The notes under the pieces are model-generated. The model was not told the DNA's origin, made no database searches, and saw nothing but the letters and a program-made list of their open reading frames with translations. Positions 43,411 to 54,736 of a DNA stretch of 64,000 nucleotides are shown in pieces; the first letter of the stretch is position 1, and each line of letters starts with the position of its first letter. The stretch lies in assembly GCA_021399435.1 (NCBI GenBank), contig JAJTUP010000055.1, positions 372,001 to 436,000 on the forward strand. The letters are read 5' to 3'. The position numbers and the translations under genes were made by a program. This DNA comes from Diaporthe sp. PMI_573 (taxonomy: Eukaryota > Ascomycota > Sordariomycetes > Diaporthales > Diaporthaceae).

Positions 43411-45840
43411 ATGTCATCTAAAGGCTCAAGCCCACCACATCCACCTTCACTCACTCTAAGCTCCACCTACCAGCAAATAGTTACTAGTCCTTTAATTCCT
43501 CCTAATCACCAAAAGGCTAGAAAAGAGTATAGAAAAGACTAGTTACCAAAGAAACCTAAGCCTAAGGGCAAAGAATCTCTTAGTAAAACCTCTTCTCCTT
43601 CTACCTAAAACCCTCCTACTTAGCCACGACAACTCCTTTTAGCTAAGCCTAACACTATAGGCCAATACCTATTTAGTCCATTCCCTTATAATACTATAAT
43701 ACCACCCTAGATAGCACCGCTTATATTATATAACCTTAACATACCAAGATTTAATAAAATAAATATTATTAAGTTAATATCTACCTTAAAAAACATTTCT
43801 CACTAATTCTCTTATCTAATTAACTAGATCCTTTCCTTGTTAAAATAATATTATACTAACTCTAATCTAGTCTATTTAATTAAAAAGGTTACTACTAGAC
43901 TAAATACCTAGGCTTTATAAAGTTAGAAACTCTTAGCCTATTTTAAAACCAGTAATACTTCCTCTTAAATAAATCTAGGCTTAATAATAAAAGCAATCCT
44001 CTACTAAAATCCCTTAAATAACCTTAAGAAATAGAAATAAAAAATTGTTGACTATAACCAAGTACTAATTAAAGCTAGAGAGACATCTAATCAAGAAAGT
44101 AAAACCTTTTATAAGACGCTTCTATCCTGGATTAAAAAATAGCTTCTTTCTAAACTAACCCATAAGGAAAAGGTTAAAGACATACCCTAGATAAAATTCA
44201 AGAATAGGCTTCTATCTATCCTTAATAGAAAACTAGAGTACTCTAAGCAAGACCATTACCTAGCTATAAAAGGACTTTCTAATCATTCCTAAACAAACCT
44301 ATAGAATTAGTAAAATCGATAGCATATAGAGAAGTAACAAAGTAATAATCTAAGATACTCAAAACCTACTAGTATATATCTAAAACCTGTTATTTAGCCT
44401 AATCAATATAGAAATCAAAGCAACAGTTCTCTTAAATAAAAGATAAATAACCTTACAAATAAATTTACTGACTTAAAAATTAAGTAGCTAAGAATATAAA
44501 AGGAGAAGAAGATTAATAAACAACTCAGACATCATGCTAAAGCAACCTCTTATAACAAACAATAAACTAAACTCAGACTAACTAAAATAGATACAGTAGG
44601 GTCTATTTAGAGACCTAATAGCTAAGAAATCTACTCCCCAGCCTTAAGTAACGACAATAATAATACTTATAACATTTCTACTATTTAGCTTAAAAAGAAT
44701 AGTTCTCTATATATATACTATAGCTATATAGAAGAAGACTATACTACCTATAAATATAATAAAATTAACAAGCTTATTACTAATAGACTCTTCTATATAG
44801 AGAAGTATAAAAGTTCTTTAATAATCCTTAATATTATTATAAATACTTGAAATAAATATTCTAAATTTCTAGACCTTGTCAGTATTTAACTCTATTATAA
44901 TTAAAAAGGAATTAGAATTAAAAAATATACTAGAGGCTAACTAGAGTTTTTATTATAAAAAAGCAGAACTAACTTACTATATATCCTTTAATACCAAAAA
45001 CTCATTAAGGTAAACTTATTATTTAGAGATAACCTAGCCTTAAAAAAAGTTAAACTAGTCTAGAATCCTAAACTACTAGGAAAACCACCAGCTATTAGAT
45101 CTATATTAATAACCTCAAACACATCTCTCTATACCATTACTATAGGTAAAGAATAGATTTATTTAAAAGATCTATAAACCTTTACTAATACTATAAAAAA
45201 AAAACAAATAACAAAGAATAGTATAAATTAGAACAACAAGGTAATATACAAAGCCATACCAAATACCCCTTACCCTAAAATATATATCTACTTTAAAAAC
45301 AATTTACCAAGTCCAAGCAGTCCAAGTAAAAAGAAACCAGATAACTCAAAAAGCCATGTAGTAGAAGAATTTACTAGGTATACAAAACATAATCAAGTTA
45401 GTACAGTAGCAGGGACGGCGGTAGAAAAACCAACCCGCACTAAGCTAAAAAGACAACTAACAAAAACCTTACCTCTAGAAGAAGTAGCAACACAGATAAT
45501 TCTTAGTAAAACTATAAAGATACATGCTTTTAATCTCCTAGCTCTTAAGGAGATAAATACTACTTTAATCAGGTACCTATAAGCCTTATAAAATAAAGCA
45601 AGGACTATTTTACAAGTCTCTTTTAAACCTATCTATAAAATAAAAGGATAGAAAGACTAGCACCTAAGTATTAAGGTTATCAGCATTTTAACAAATAACT
45701 TACTAAAGGAAACTACTCCAACCCTAATAATAATTAAATATTATATTAGCTCTCTAGCTATATTAACTTTAAATATAATTAACTAAGGATATTATAGTTT
45801 AGCTTTCCTTATTATATATATAGAAAACAACTAATACATA
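43411..45840 (+). pseudogene. degenerate gag / protease region
   Basis: From an ATG at 43411 (MSSKGSSPPHPPSL) a frame continues for more than a kilobase interrupted mainly by TAG and TAA. It is basic and Ser/Pro-rich at first, then charged, as expected for Gag. The protease portion is interrupted by the insertion at 45843. Domain limits cannot be set by eye. Confidence 0.45.
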
Positions 45841-45842
45841 CC

Positions 45843-46376
45843 TGTTAAACGGAAACGCTTGTGTGGGCGCTGCACGTAAGGGGTTACCCTAGACTTCACG
45901 TAGGGAGTTACCCTAGACTTGGCACTTTTTCGGCTAAGTGCCTATGTGGCGTGCGCGCCGGCAGATGAGTTTGGTGGCCGTGAGTCGATTTTTTGGGCTA
46001 TTGTAAGACCCTAACTTCGTACCTCTGCATTCCCCTTATTTCTTACCCAAAAAGCATGTAACCTAGTTCATTAGATAGCCTGATTTCTGAAGTTTATCTG
46101 TATTTAGTTTGGTTACTGTCAGGGTTAGGGTTGGCTGGTTATTTAAAGCCAAAGATAGTGGGTCCGAGGGCCGAATTTTCCGGCCTCCCTATCTGCGCAC
46201 CAGAGCCAACCGCAGCGTGCCCAGGGTTGAGACGATGTCGGAGGGACTGTGAGGAGGGCTGACAGAAGCCCACTCAAATTCAATGCAAAGTTGTCCGAAC
46301 CATTCTCAATTGTCCCAACAAGACCTCAGTGCACCCTACTGCTACCTGACTCCCATTCGATCCACCAACCTTCAGA
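45843..46376. mobile_element. 534-bp LTR-like insertion nested in the Gypsy element
   Basis: A block of normal GC content sits abruptly inside AT-rich DNA. It is bounded by a perfect 5-bp duplication ATACC (45838-45842 and 46377-46381). The element begins TGTTAAACGG and ends CCTTCAGA. Removing it and one ATACC rejoins the surrounding Gypsy sequence. Near its left end are two 24-bp tandem units starting CACGTA and ending CCTAGACTT (45873-45896, 45897-45920). The size, TG start and 5-bp duplication suit a solo LTR. The end is GA rather than CA, so another class is possible. Confidence 0.75.
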
Positions 46377-46899
46377 ATACCTTTACTAGCTTTACTTAAT
46401 ACTAGGATAGAGATAAATCTACTACTATTAAGCTATTATAGCTAAAACCAGCTTACTTATTCTCCTCTCAAAGACATAACCTCTACAGTCTATAATAGAG
46501 AAGCCTTATCTCTAATTAGAGTAACTAAAGACTAGATTTACATTAGCCCTAATTAGATAAAGCAAGTTTTCTTTATTATCAACAATATAACTTATAATAT
46601 TATATACTACATTCTTCTTAAAATACCGTTCTTTCTTAACACTAATCTAACCTTTAAAAAGTTAAAAAGTTTCCTATTTATATATATTATACTAGGAGAC
46701 TCCTAGATAAAGTATAGCCTAGGATAAAGAAACTAGAAGCCTTTTTATATAGTACTTAATAATAATATACGAGTCTTAGAAAAATACATTTCGTAAATTT
46801 CAGCTATTTAGATATATTTAAAGTAATCTAATTAGAAACTAGTAGTAATCAGCACTCTAGTCAAGCCTTCTTTAACCTATCTTAATATCAAAAAAAGTA

Positions 46900-49800
46900 A
46901 TAAAATTCTTAGCATCCTCTAGGACAAGGATATTTAGAAGTTATTAGTTTCTTTTACAAAAGACCTTTAGCACAAAGTATATCAGCTATACATACTTAAA
47001 GGTATCAAAAAACCCAATCCTTAGTATATCTATAGATTACATCTAAAAACAAAAACAGCCTATACTTATAAATAAATAAACTAAATCTTATCACCTACAA
47101 GTATTACCAAATCTATTAGGTATACTTATTAACTTATAATTAAAACCCTTTATAAAAGGACAGGAGTTAAAGTATATCTAGTAGATGATTATTTATCTAA
47201 TGGATTAGTTTCAAAAAAAACGATTAACTAGAAGTCAAGCTATAAAGTAAAAATTAAAGATACTATAAACTAAAACCATAGATATAAATATAACCCCTAG
47301 ATACAGCTAAAATTCTCTAAGATTAAGAAAAGATCTCAACTTACTCCTAATTACTTAAAATAGATTATAAAAAATAACTATAACGGCTTTTTAACTAAGA
47401 AAAGAAATATATTTACCTATCTCTTATTTAATAAAGAAAAGGCCCTTACCTAAAACTAGTCCTATATCTTAAATTAGTATAGATATTACTCTACCTTAAA
47501 TAATTAGAATTATATCACATAAGGCCTACTAGGTAAAGATAATTAAGTTACTTAAAGCCTTCAAAGCAACAGCTATTAAAATACTAAGAAAAAGAAAGGC
47601 AAGTAGCGTTATTAAGGAATCTCACACAGCATATTAAAACAGCTAGTTTCTAGTTAAGAAAAAGAACTTAGAGTACTAGCTAATTAATAACATCTCTAAA
47701 GAAAATAAGGTTACAATTAGAGACACCTTTATACCTCCAGCAGCAGATAAATTTATAAAAGAATTTATAATATATAAGATTCTCTCTCTCCTAGATTTCT
47801 TCTTAGGCTATAATTAGGTTAAGCTTAATAAGAAAAGCTATAATATAACAACCTTTATAACACCAATCAGATTATTTCAATAATATAGCCTACTTATAAG
47901 TACTACTAATTCTATAGCCTAGTTTATATAATATATAGTATAGCTATTATATAACTTAATTCCTTTAATCTATAGACCTTTTCTAGATAATATAGCTATT
48001 AGAGGTCTCAACACAGATTATAACAACAAGGAGATTCTTAATCTACCCAGAGTTAGAAAATATATAGTAGAATATATTAAGAATCTTGATAACGTTTTCT
48101 ATAATATAAAACTAGCTAGCACAGCTATTAATACCTATAAGTTAGAATAGTATAAACATTAAACTAATATTATTAGATATATATGCAGTACTTTTAGCCA
48201 AGCACTAGCAGACAAGAAGATTATTAAGATTAGAAAATAGGAAAGCTATAAGAATGTTTTTTAGGTCTACTCCTTTATTAGCCTTATTAACTATTACCAG
48301 GTATAGATACCGTTCTATAAGATTATTACCAGGCTACTTTTTAACCTCCTCAAAAAAAAAGCACCGTTTTACTAGTCAGAAAAATACTAGAAAGCTATAA
48401 ATATATTAAAAATAACTATTACAACTAAACTATATTTAATTAATATTAAATATAATTAAGAAAACATTATCTTTATAATTAACATAAGTCTTTAAAGATA
48501 AGGAGCTTATCTTATATAGGAAAAAGATAGTATTTAATATCCTATAAGGTATAAGAGTAGAGCTTAAATAAACGTAGAAAAGCTTTACAACGCTACAAAA
48601 AAAGAATATAGGGTAGTTCTCTATATAATTAGATACTTACGGTTTTATATTTATAGTATATACTTCTTCTTAGAAATAGATTTAAATATTCTTATTTAGT
48701 AGCTAAAAAGAGCTATAACGAATATATTTAGTACTCTTATAATAAAATAGCTAGCGGTAATTAAGACCTATAACTTTATAGTTTAGTATATAAAGGGGAT
48801 AGAAAATGTAATAGCCAATATACTATCTTGCAAACCTCCAAGGCTATCTAATAACGATAATAGGTAAATCAAAGGAAACATTAAAAATTAGTATAAAATA
48901 ATTCTTAAATATATAGCTATAGTTGAAGCTAATTAGAGCCCTATACTTAATAATATTTACTTTTAGTCTAAATAATTTAAAAATATTATAGCATACCTTT
49001 AAGATAGTATAATACTATAAAGACTTTTATCTTTATAATTATAGACCTTTAAGAAAACAGTTCACTGTTTTGCTCTTTATAAAGAAATCTTTTAGTAGTT
49101 ATCTAAGAAAGGCCTTAAATAATAATAAGTTATTAATAATCCTAATCTAAAGTCACGGATTATTAAAAACACACATGCTCCTTTGGGTTATCAAGGACAA
49201 GATACAATATATTCTTAAATTTACACCATGTACTACTAGAAGGGTATATATACTAACGTTAAAAACGTTATTATTAAATACCTAAAGTATATAAAGTAGA
49301 GTGTTAGAGTTTATAATAACGGAGTTATTCTAACTATTCCTAACCAGCTATTTATAAAAATTTATATTAATGTTTAATACTTGCCTTCTAATCAAGGCTA
49401 CAATAAGTTAACGAAAGCCTACTATAACCTTACTAGCTAGGTTAAAGCTATGCCTCTTAGAATTACTAATACTAAAAACATAAAAAGGTTTTTTATCTAA
49501 CATATCCTACTTAAATAGGGATTACCTTTTAAAGCTATTATTAATAGAGGTAAAGAGAATATAGGGAAATTTGTATAGTACCTTTAACTAATTAAAATCA
49601 GACAAATCCTTCTTTTAGTATATAACCCACAAGTAAACAAAATTGTTAAACATAGATATTTTATACTTACTACTACGTTGACTAAAATAATAGAAGACGG
49701 TATAAAAGAATAGAGATATATTCTTCCATATGCCCTCTTTTTTAATTATATGTTGTTATAATATTTACATGGAAAAAGTCCGTTTTACCTCCTCTATAGG

Positions 49801-50300
49801 TATAATCCTGTTATCCTAATAGAAACTAATATTCTAACCTGGAGAGTATAAGCTTAGAAACCTCATATATTACTACAAGAGGCTTTACACTATTGCTTTA
49901 GATCCCTACTTAATCTAGCAGATAACGTAGAGCTGGTATAATAGTCTGTTACTAAATTTAGGAAGCAAGCTACTAGTAGAGATACTTACTATAGATTTTC
50001 AAGACCAATGCCTTTAAAGAAAGAAAACCTTGTTCTTATTATTAATAAGCAACGGAAAACTAATCACTCCTTGTTTAGAAAGCTAATATACCAATAGTTT
50101 AGTCTGTATATTATTAACTCTATTTCCCTAAACAATGTATATAAGTTTTAAATGCTAGATAGAGCTAAAGTTAGTAGAATATATTCACCTTAAAGGCTAA
50201 AAAAGTTTGTTAAATACAATAGAATTTAAGAGCTAAAAGTGCCACTACTATAGACAGAAAACCCGCCTAAGATAAAAACCATAGGCCACAAGCTCTAGCA
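46900..50300 (+). pseudogene. degenerate pol polyprotein (RT, RNase H, integrase)
   Basis: Recognisable remnants in order are RT (about 47640-48160), RNase H (about 48475-48850) and integrase (about 49150-50220). The frame is interrupted many times by TAG and TAA at positions where Gln or Trp is expected, with occasional D to N and C to Y changes, all C:G to T:A. No stretch is long enough to be active. A purine-rich AAAGGGGGGAGATA at 50674-50687 lies shortly after, where the 3' end of a standard Gypsy would be expected. Confidence 0.8.
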
Positions 50301-50940
50301 AATATAACTATATAATACTTTTCCAGACCCATTCTCGTCTATTACCAACATAGAGATTAAGAATAATAAAGAAGACTCTGATTAGTATTAAGACTTTTTA
50401 GATATTTTACCTTACTAAATACCTATAAATATCTTATAGTTAATAGAACCTATTTCTATATCCTCCTTTAAGGACTTAGAAAACTTATCTCAACATTTCA
50501 GCATTATAACGCGATTTTAAATATAGCAGCTACCTTGCCAACCACTATAATTTAACTAGTATATTAATATTCCAATAATTAAAACAAACAACCCTTATAG
50601 ATCAGACTATTAGTTAATTTTATAAATTCTTTACTTTTCTTCTATTTAACATTTACCTTCATCTCGTTATCCCAAAGGGGGGAGATACTCTTATCTATAA
50701 TATACTAAAACTAGTGGTCTGCTGCAGACCAATTATTTTCTTTACATCTAAACATTTTTTTTTTTACTAGGCTTCTTTTCTTTTATTTATTGCCCTACAA
50801 CATTTGTTTTACTCTAATCAAAGCCTAGTTTATATTCATTTTATTATTATATAATATATAAAATTTAAAATTAATTACTCATTACAAGAATAAAGAGTAA
50901 TAGTTCTATAAACCTAATGTTTGTTATTTTATATAACCTT

Positions 50941-51835
50941 TTACCCTAATTCTTTTTCTAAATTACTCTTAAGACCTCTTTTCTTTAGGCTTTAGCTTCT
51001 TAGGTCTAGGCTAAAAACCCTTTACCTTTTTAATTATTTCCTCCCTTACTTTATTAAAGTTAAATTCCTTATTAACTTAGGTATATTTACCTAAGGTAAG
51101 TTTTAATTAAAAAGTACCCTTGAATTCATAATTAAGCAGAGTAGCGGTAGCCTTAATGGCAAGAATGTAGGAATCTTTGTTAAAAGTATAGTTACTACCT
51201 TTAACATAGTAAAGATAGTTAATACACGTACCCTTTTTAAAACCAAGGATACTTCGGTACTTAAAGAAAGAAACTATAATAGGGACCCTATAGTTAAAGT
51301 TCTAAAACATATACGTAAGACAGTACTTACAGGGAAAAGCATTTCGATAATTAAAAAAGGTAATAAAAAGGACAGGGGCGCGGCGCTTATTATCTAATTA
51401 ATATAGATTAGATATATACTTTCTATATAGCTTGCTATTAACCTTCTTGATAAAAACCTTATTAACACCCGTCTATATTAGTATTTAAAGGTACTTATAA
51501 AAAAAATCGCGATCCTTATTTAGTAGGAAAAAGATAAAGAAGTTAATTATAATCTTTTTAATAGTAGGCTTAGATAGAAGCTACGCAACATACTAGTTTA
51601 CGCCGTAACTAATTAAGGTATAGATAGAGATATTTTAGGCAAAAGAGGTATAGAGTTTAGACTTAAGAACAACATTTTATAGAAGTATACCTTAGTTTAT
51701 AAAGGTAGTATAAATACTATAGTTGACGATTAGTTTAAAGTAATCAGCCTTGTATAGAAGATAAATAGGCTCCTACTTACTTTCCTCCTTTCCCTTTCCC
51801 TTCTTATTAAGATTTATAGAAGCATAGGAGGACAT
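50941..51835 (-). pseudogene. antisense reading frame inside the Gypsy element
   Basis: Read on the minus strand from an ATG at 51833-51835 (MSSYASINLNKKGKGKEESK), one frame continues for about 295 codons without any frameshift. It is broken only by TAG and TAA codons at Gln-like positions. A cysteine cluster remains near the middle (AFPCKYCLTYMF, then KKGTCINYLYYVKG), in which some Tyr may have been Cys. The C-terminal part is Lys-rich (PRPKKLKPKEKR). The family is not recognised. A random frame in such AT-rich DNA would not stay free of TTA/CTA-type frame breaks with stops this patterned, so I infer a decayed gene. Confidence 0.55.
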
Positions 51836-52558
51836 TTTAAATAATAAGAAAAGAGAAATTAGTAGTATAAGAGTAAGATTTAGTTTAGAAAGCTTGTTTA
51901 GTATCTAATTAAAGTAAAGAAATAATGCTCTAAGTAGTAGAAAGTTGGTATTACAAGAGAAGGTTAAACGAAATTAGTAAAAAAAAGGGGAGGTTTTTAA
52001 AGAACACGAGAAAATACCTAAGAGGCCTAATAATTTACTAACCTTAGCTACTTACCTAAATAAATGCTTAGACTACTCTAATACTTAAAGGAAAGTAGAA
52101 GAGATGGAAAGTAACTAATAGACATGAGTGATTTATAAAAAGCAGCGCTTCTGCTAGTCTATGAAAACCTTGTAGTACCTAATATAACCTTTCCTTGAAA
52201 CCTTTCTAACTAATACCTACAAACCTCTTTTAGCTACTTTCTAGTTTCTAATTAACTATATTTAAAGCCTTTAGTAGTACTAAAAAACTAATTTAGGCAA
52301 GATATATTACTACTATATTTTGTCCTTTTTACAACCTTCAAGCAGCAGAGCTACTCTTTTTATAACATTAACCTCTTTATTTAATTATCTACACAGCATC
52401 CCCTAGGGGTATAAGCTTTCTTGCTACTTTCTCTATACTTTACTCCTCCTTTTTATCACCTACTTAATTTCCTTACACTTCTTACTATACTTGCAGGTAA
52501 TTAGAAAGCTACTATAAGTAACAGGTAGTCAAGAAGGAGTAGGTCCAGCCATTGTTTT

Positions 52559-54340
52559 AGGTCTGATACCCGTATAACTAGGACTTTACAGGTAGCTCTC
52601 TCCTACTATAGATCTCCCAGACCCTCGCCTAGTATTTCCTTAGGTGAGGAAATTAACCTAGAGGAAATCAACCTAGATACTCTAATTCTATTAGTTAAGC
52701 CTATTTCTATTACTAATTAGGTCAACCCTACCATCTAACTATCGCGACTACCCTTTTATAACAACTTTAGTACATAGCTATCTAGCGTCTATTTCCCTAA
52801 TCTAGTTAATATCTAAAACTGTTATAACTTTAGCCGTAAGGCTAGCATAGACCTTTCCTGCAACTTGTTTAAGACTCAAATCCTTATATATAGGCTTAAG
52901 ATTAGATAAGTTTAGCTAATAGAATATAAAAATAGGCCTCTATTCTTTAACATTAATTATACTATTATAGGCAATTAGATATGAAAGATAGTTACTAACT
53001 ACTTTCTAGATATTAATATATATCCTAAGCTCTAAACACTACCTAGGTTACAAAACTTCTTTAGTAAACATTAGGTATACCTAGCTTTAAACCTGGTAAA
53101 TACTAAAGGACTCCTAGCTTAAAATGAGGAGCTTCAAAGCAACCATGTCTTGGCCCTAATTAAATAGTAGCTTTTTAACTTTACTAACATTATATTTGTT
53201 AGTTACTTTGTTATTTCTTATAATCAGCTAGCCTACCCTGACTTTAAATAGTTATAACTAATACCTAAGTACCAGTTTATCATCATGCTAGTATACACAC
53301 CTAGGTACTTTACCCTTAGAATCTATAATTATACTACTAATCACCTCAGGTCTATTAATACCTACCTAAATGTAGGAGAGTAAAACCATAACTATAGGAG
53401 GATCGTAACTATCTACAAAAGCTTTATTAAGAAAGGATGTCCTAGGATAAAGGAGCCTAAAGCAATTAAAGTTACTATTTTACCCTAGACAAGCTTTACT
53501 AACTATAGCTAACAGGTAGCTAACTATATAGCTTTCTTCTTTTAAGAAAATAAGGAAAGGAACAACTAGGAGTTTAGTAACTAAAAAAGCTTAAACTTAA
53601 CCTAAAACCCTCCTATAGGGCTCTCTTCTAAAAAAATAATAGTCTAGATATAGATGTTTACTATCTAATCAAAGCTAAATAGACTTGGGCATAGTCTTTA
53701 AGAGCTTATTAACTACCCTTTAATTAGCCTTGACGATTTCTAGAAAATAAAGAAAAAGTATAATCTAATCTCCTAGCCGAAACTCATTAAGAAGAGACTT
53801 TATAATACAGAGCTTTATATAAATCTACCTCTACTACTTATAAAGCAACTACCAACTAAGATAATTATAAAAAAAATAGAGAACCGGGTTAGACACGTCA
53901 CTCTATACTACCTAATTAACTACAAAGTCTCTTATATACAATTAGAGCAGCCGCTTTCCTTAATAATAAAACAACTAAACATAGGAGATAAATAGTCTTT
54001 TATTTATACTAAAACAGTTAGATTATAACTACTCGTTACAAAGACAAGCATAAGGTTTTACTAAATTAACAAACATTAGAGTATAGAGCCTAACAATACT
54101 AAGATAGACAATAAACACAAAGCTTAGCGTAATTAGATCAGAGCTTACAATACTTAGGCTTACTATTACATAACTACAAGGAGGGCAACAAAATAAGTTC
54201 TAATACCTACCATATAGCCGGAGTTTCGCGAATAGACTTATATTATTCAAGTACATTATAAAGGCAACACTTAGAATACCATCAACTAGGTAACAGCCCG
54301 AGACTAGCAAGCTAAGCACCACAAAGACACAAGAGGGAAC
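52559..54340 (+). pseudogene. second extra reading frame between integrase and 3' LTR
   Basis: One plus-strand frame of about 590 codons runs to within 100 bp of the 3' LTR with no frameshift. It includes SLGEEINLEEINLDTLILL, FYNNFST, FVSYFVISYNQLAYPDFK, IKKGCPRIKEPKAIKVTILP and IENRVRHVTLYYLINYKVSY. The many stops are TAG, TAA or TGA and fit former CAG, CAA, CGA or TGG. No Gag, Pol or obvious membrane-anchored Env feature is visible, and I do not recognise the family. It could be a captured host gene or an element-specific protein. Confidence 0.55.
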
Positions 54341-54410
54341 TGATCAGAATGGCAGATAAATAGTTTGGTCGACCCTTCTACTCTAGAGAGCAAAGGGCCG
54401 GAGAGGGGTG

Positions 54411-54736
54411 TATTACAGGGTACAGTGTTTCACGTAGCTAGTGCAATAAATTTTCTTTCTTGGCTGTCTATACTATAAGTACCGGACAAGCTTCTATCCC
54501 TCTTAAGGGCCGAAGCAACAATTCAACTCATTCTTCTATTATTATTATTTAATAACCTGTAACATTGTCTAATCAGAACCAACACACCTTGCTTTTGTCG
54601 CCTTCATAGCCCTTCCGGCCCTTTTTCATTATCTCTTCTTTCTTCACGTTGGAGCCCTCTAGCAGTTTCCTCTCTCTCTCGCTCAGAGGGGCCAGCAGAA
54701 CGCGCACCTATACTCGGCTTGGTGTCCACGTTTTTA
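54411..54736 (+). repeat. 3' LTR of the Gypsy element
   Basis: It begins TATTACAGGGTACAGTG and ends GTCCACGTTTTTA. By hand alignment it differs from the 5' LTR at about 22 positions, all of them transitions, with no insertion or deletion. The preceding GAGAGGGGTG is the polypurine tract. Confidence 0.9.

Larger units (their letters stand above)
42203..54736 (+). mobile_element. 12.5-kb Ty3/Gypsy LTR retrotransposon, RIP-degraded
   Basis: Two 326-bp LTRs (42203-42528 and 54411-54736) flank 11.9 kb. Conceptual translation on the plus strand, through many TAG/TAA stops, still shows the Gypsy order. A reverse transcriptase relic lies at about 47640-48160 (FLVKKKN, FLDNIAIRG at the FVDD box, with D to N). 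RNase H is at about 48475-48850 (HPIRYES-like PIRYKSRA, then ANILSCKPP). Integrase runs about 49150-50220 (THAPLGYQG zinc-binding start, then NRGKENIGKF at the DNGPEF box). A gag-like frame starts near 43411. A purine tract ends at 54410 just before the 3' LTR. A candidate 4-bp target duplication is ATGC (42199-42202) and ATAC (54737-54740), differing by one RIP-type change. The span is much longer than the usual 6-8 kb because of about 3.7 kb of extra sequence after integrase and a 534-bp insertion. Confidence 0.92.

Noticed and set aside
50674..50720. A second LTR starting after the internal purine tract
   Set aside because: The sequence that follows has no similarity to the mapped LTRs and no TG start, so the tract is noted only as a purine run.
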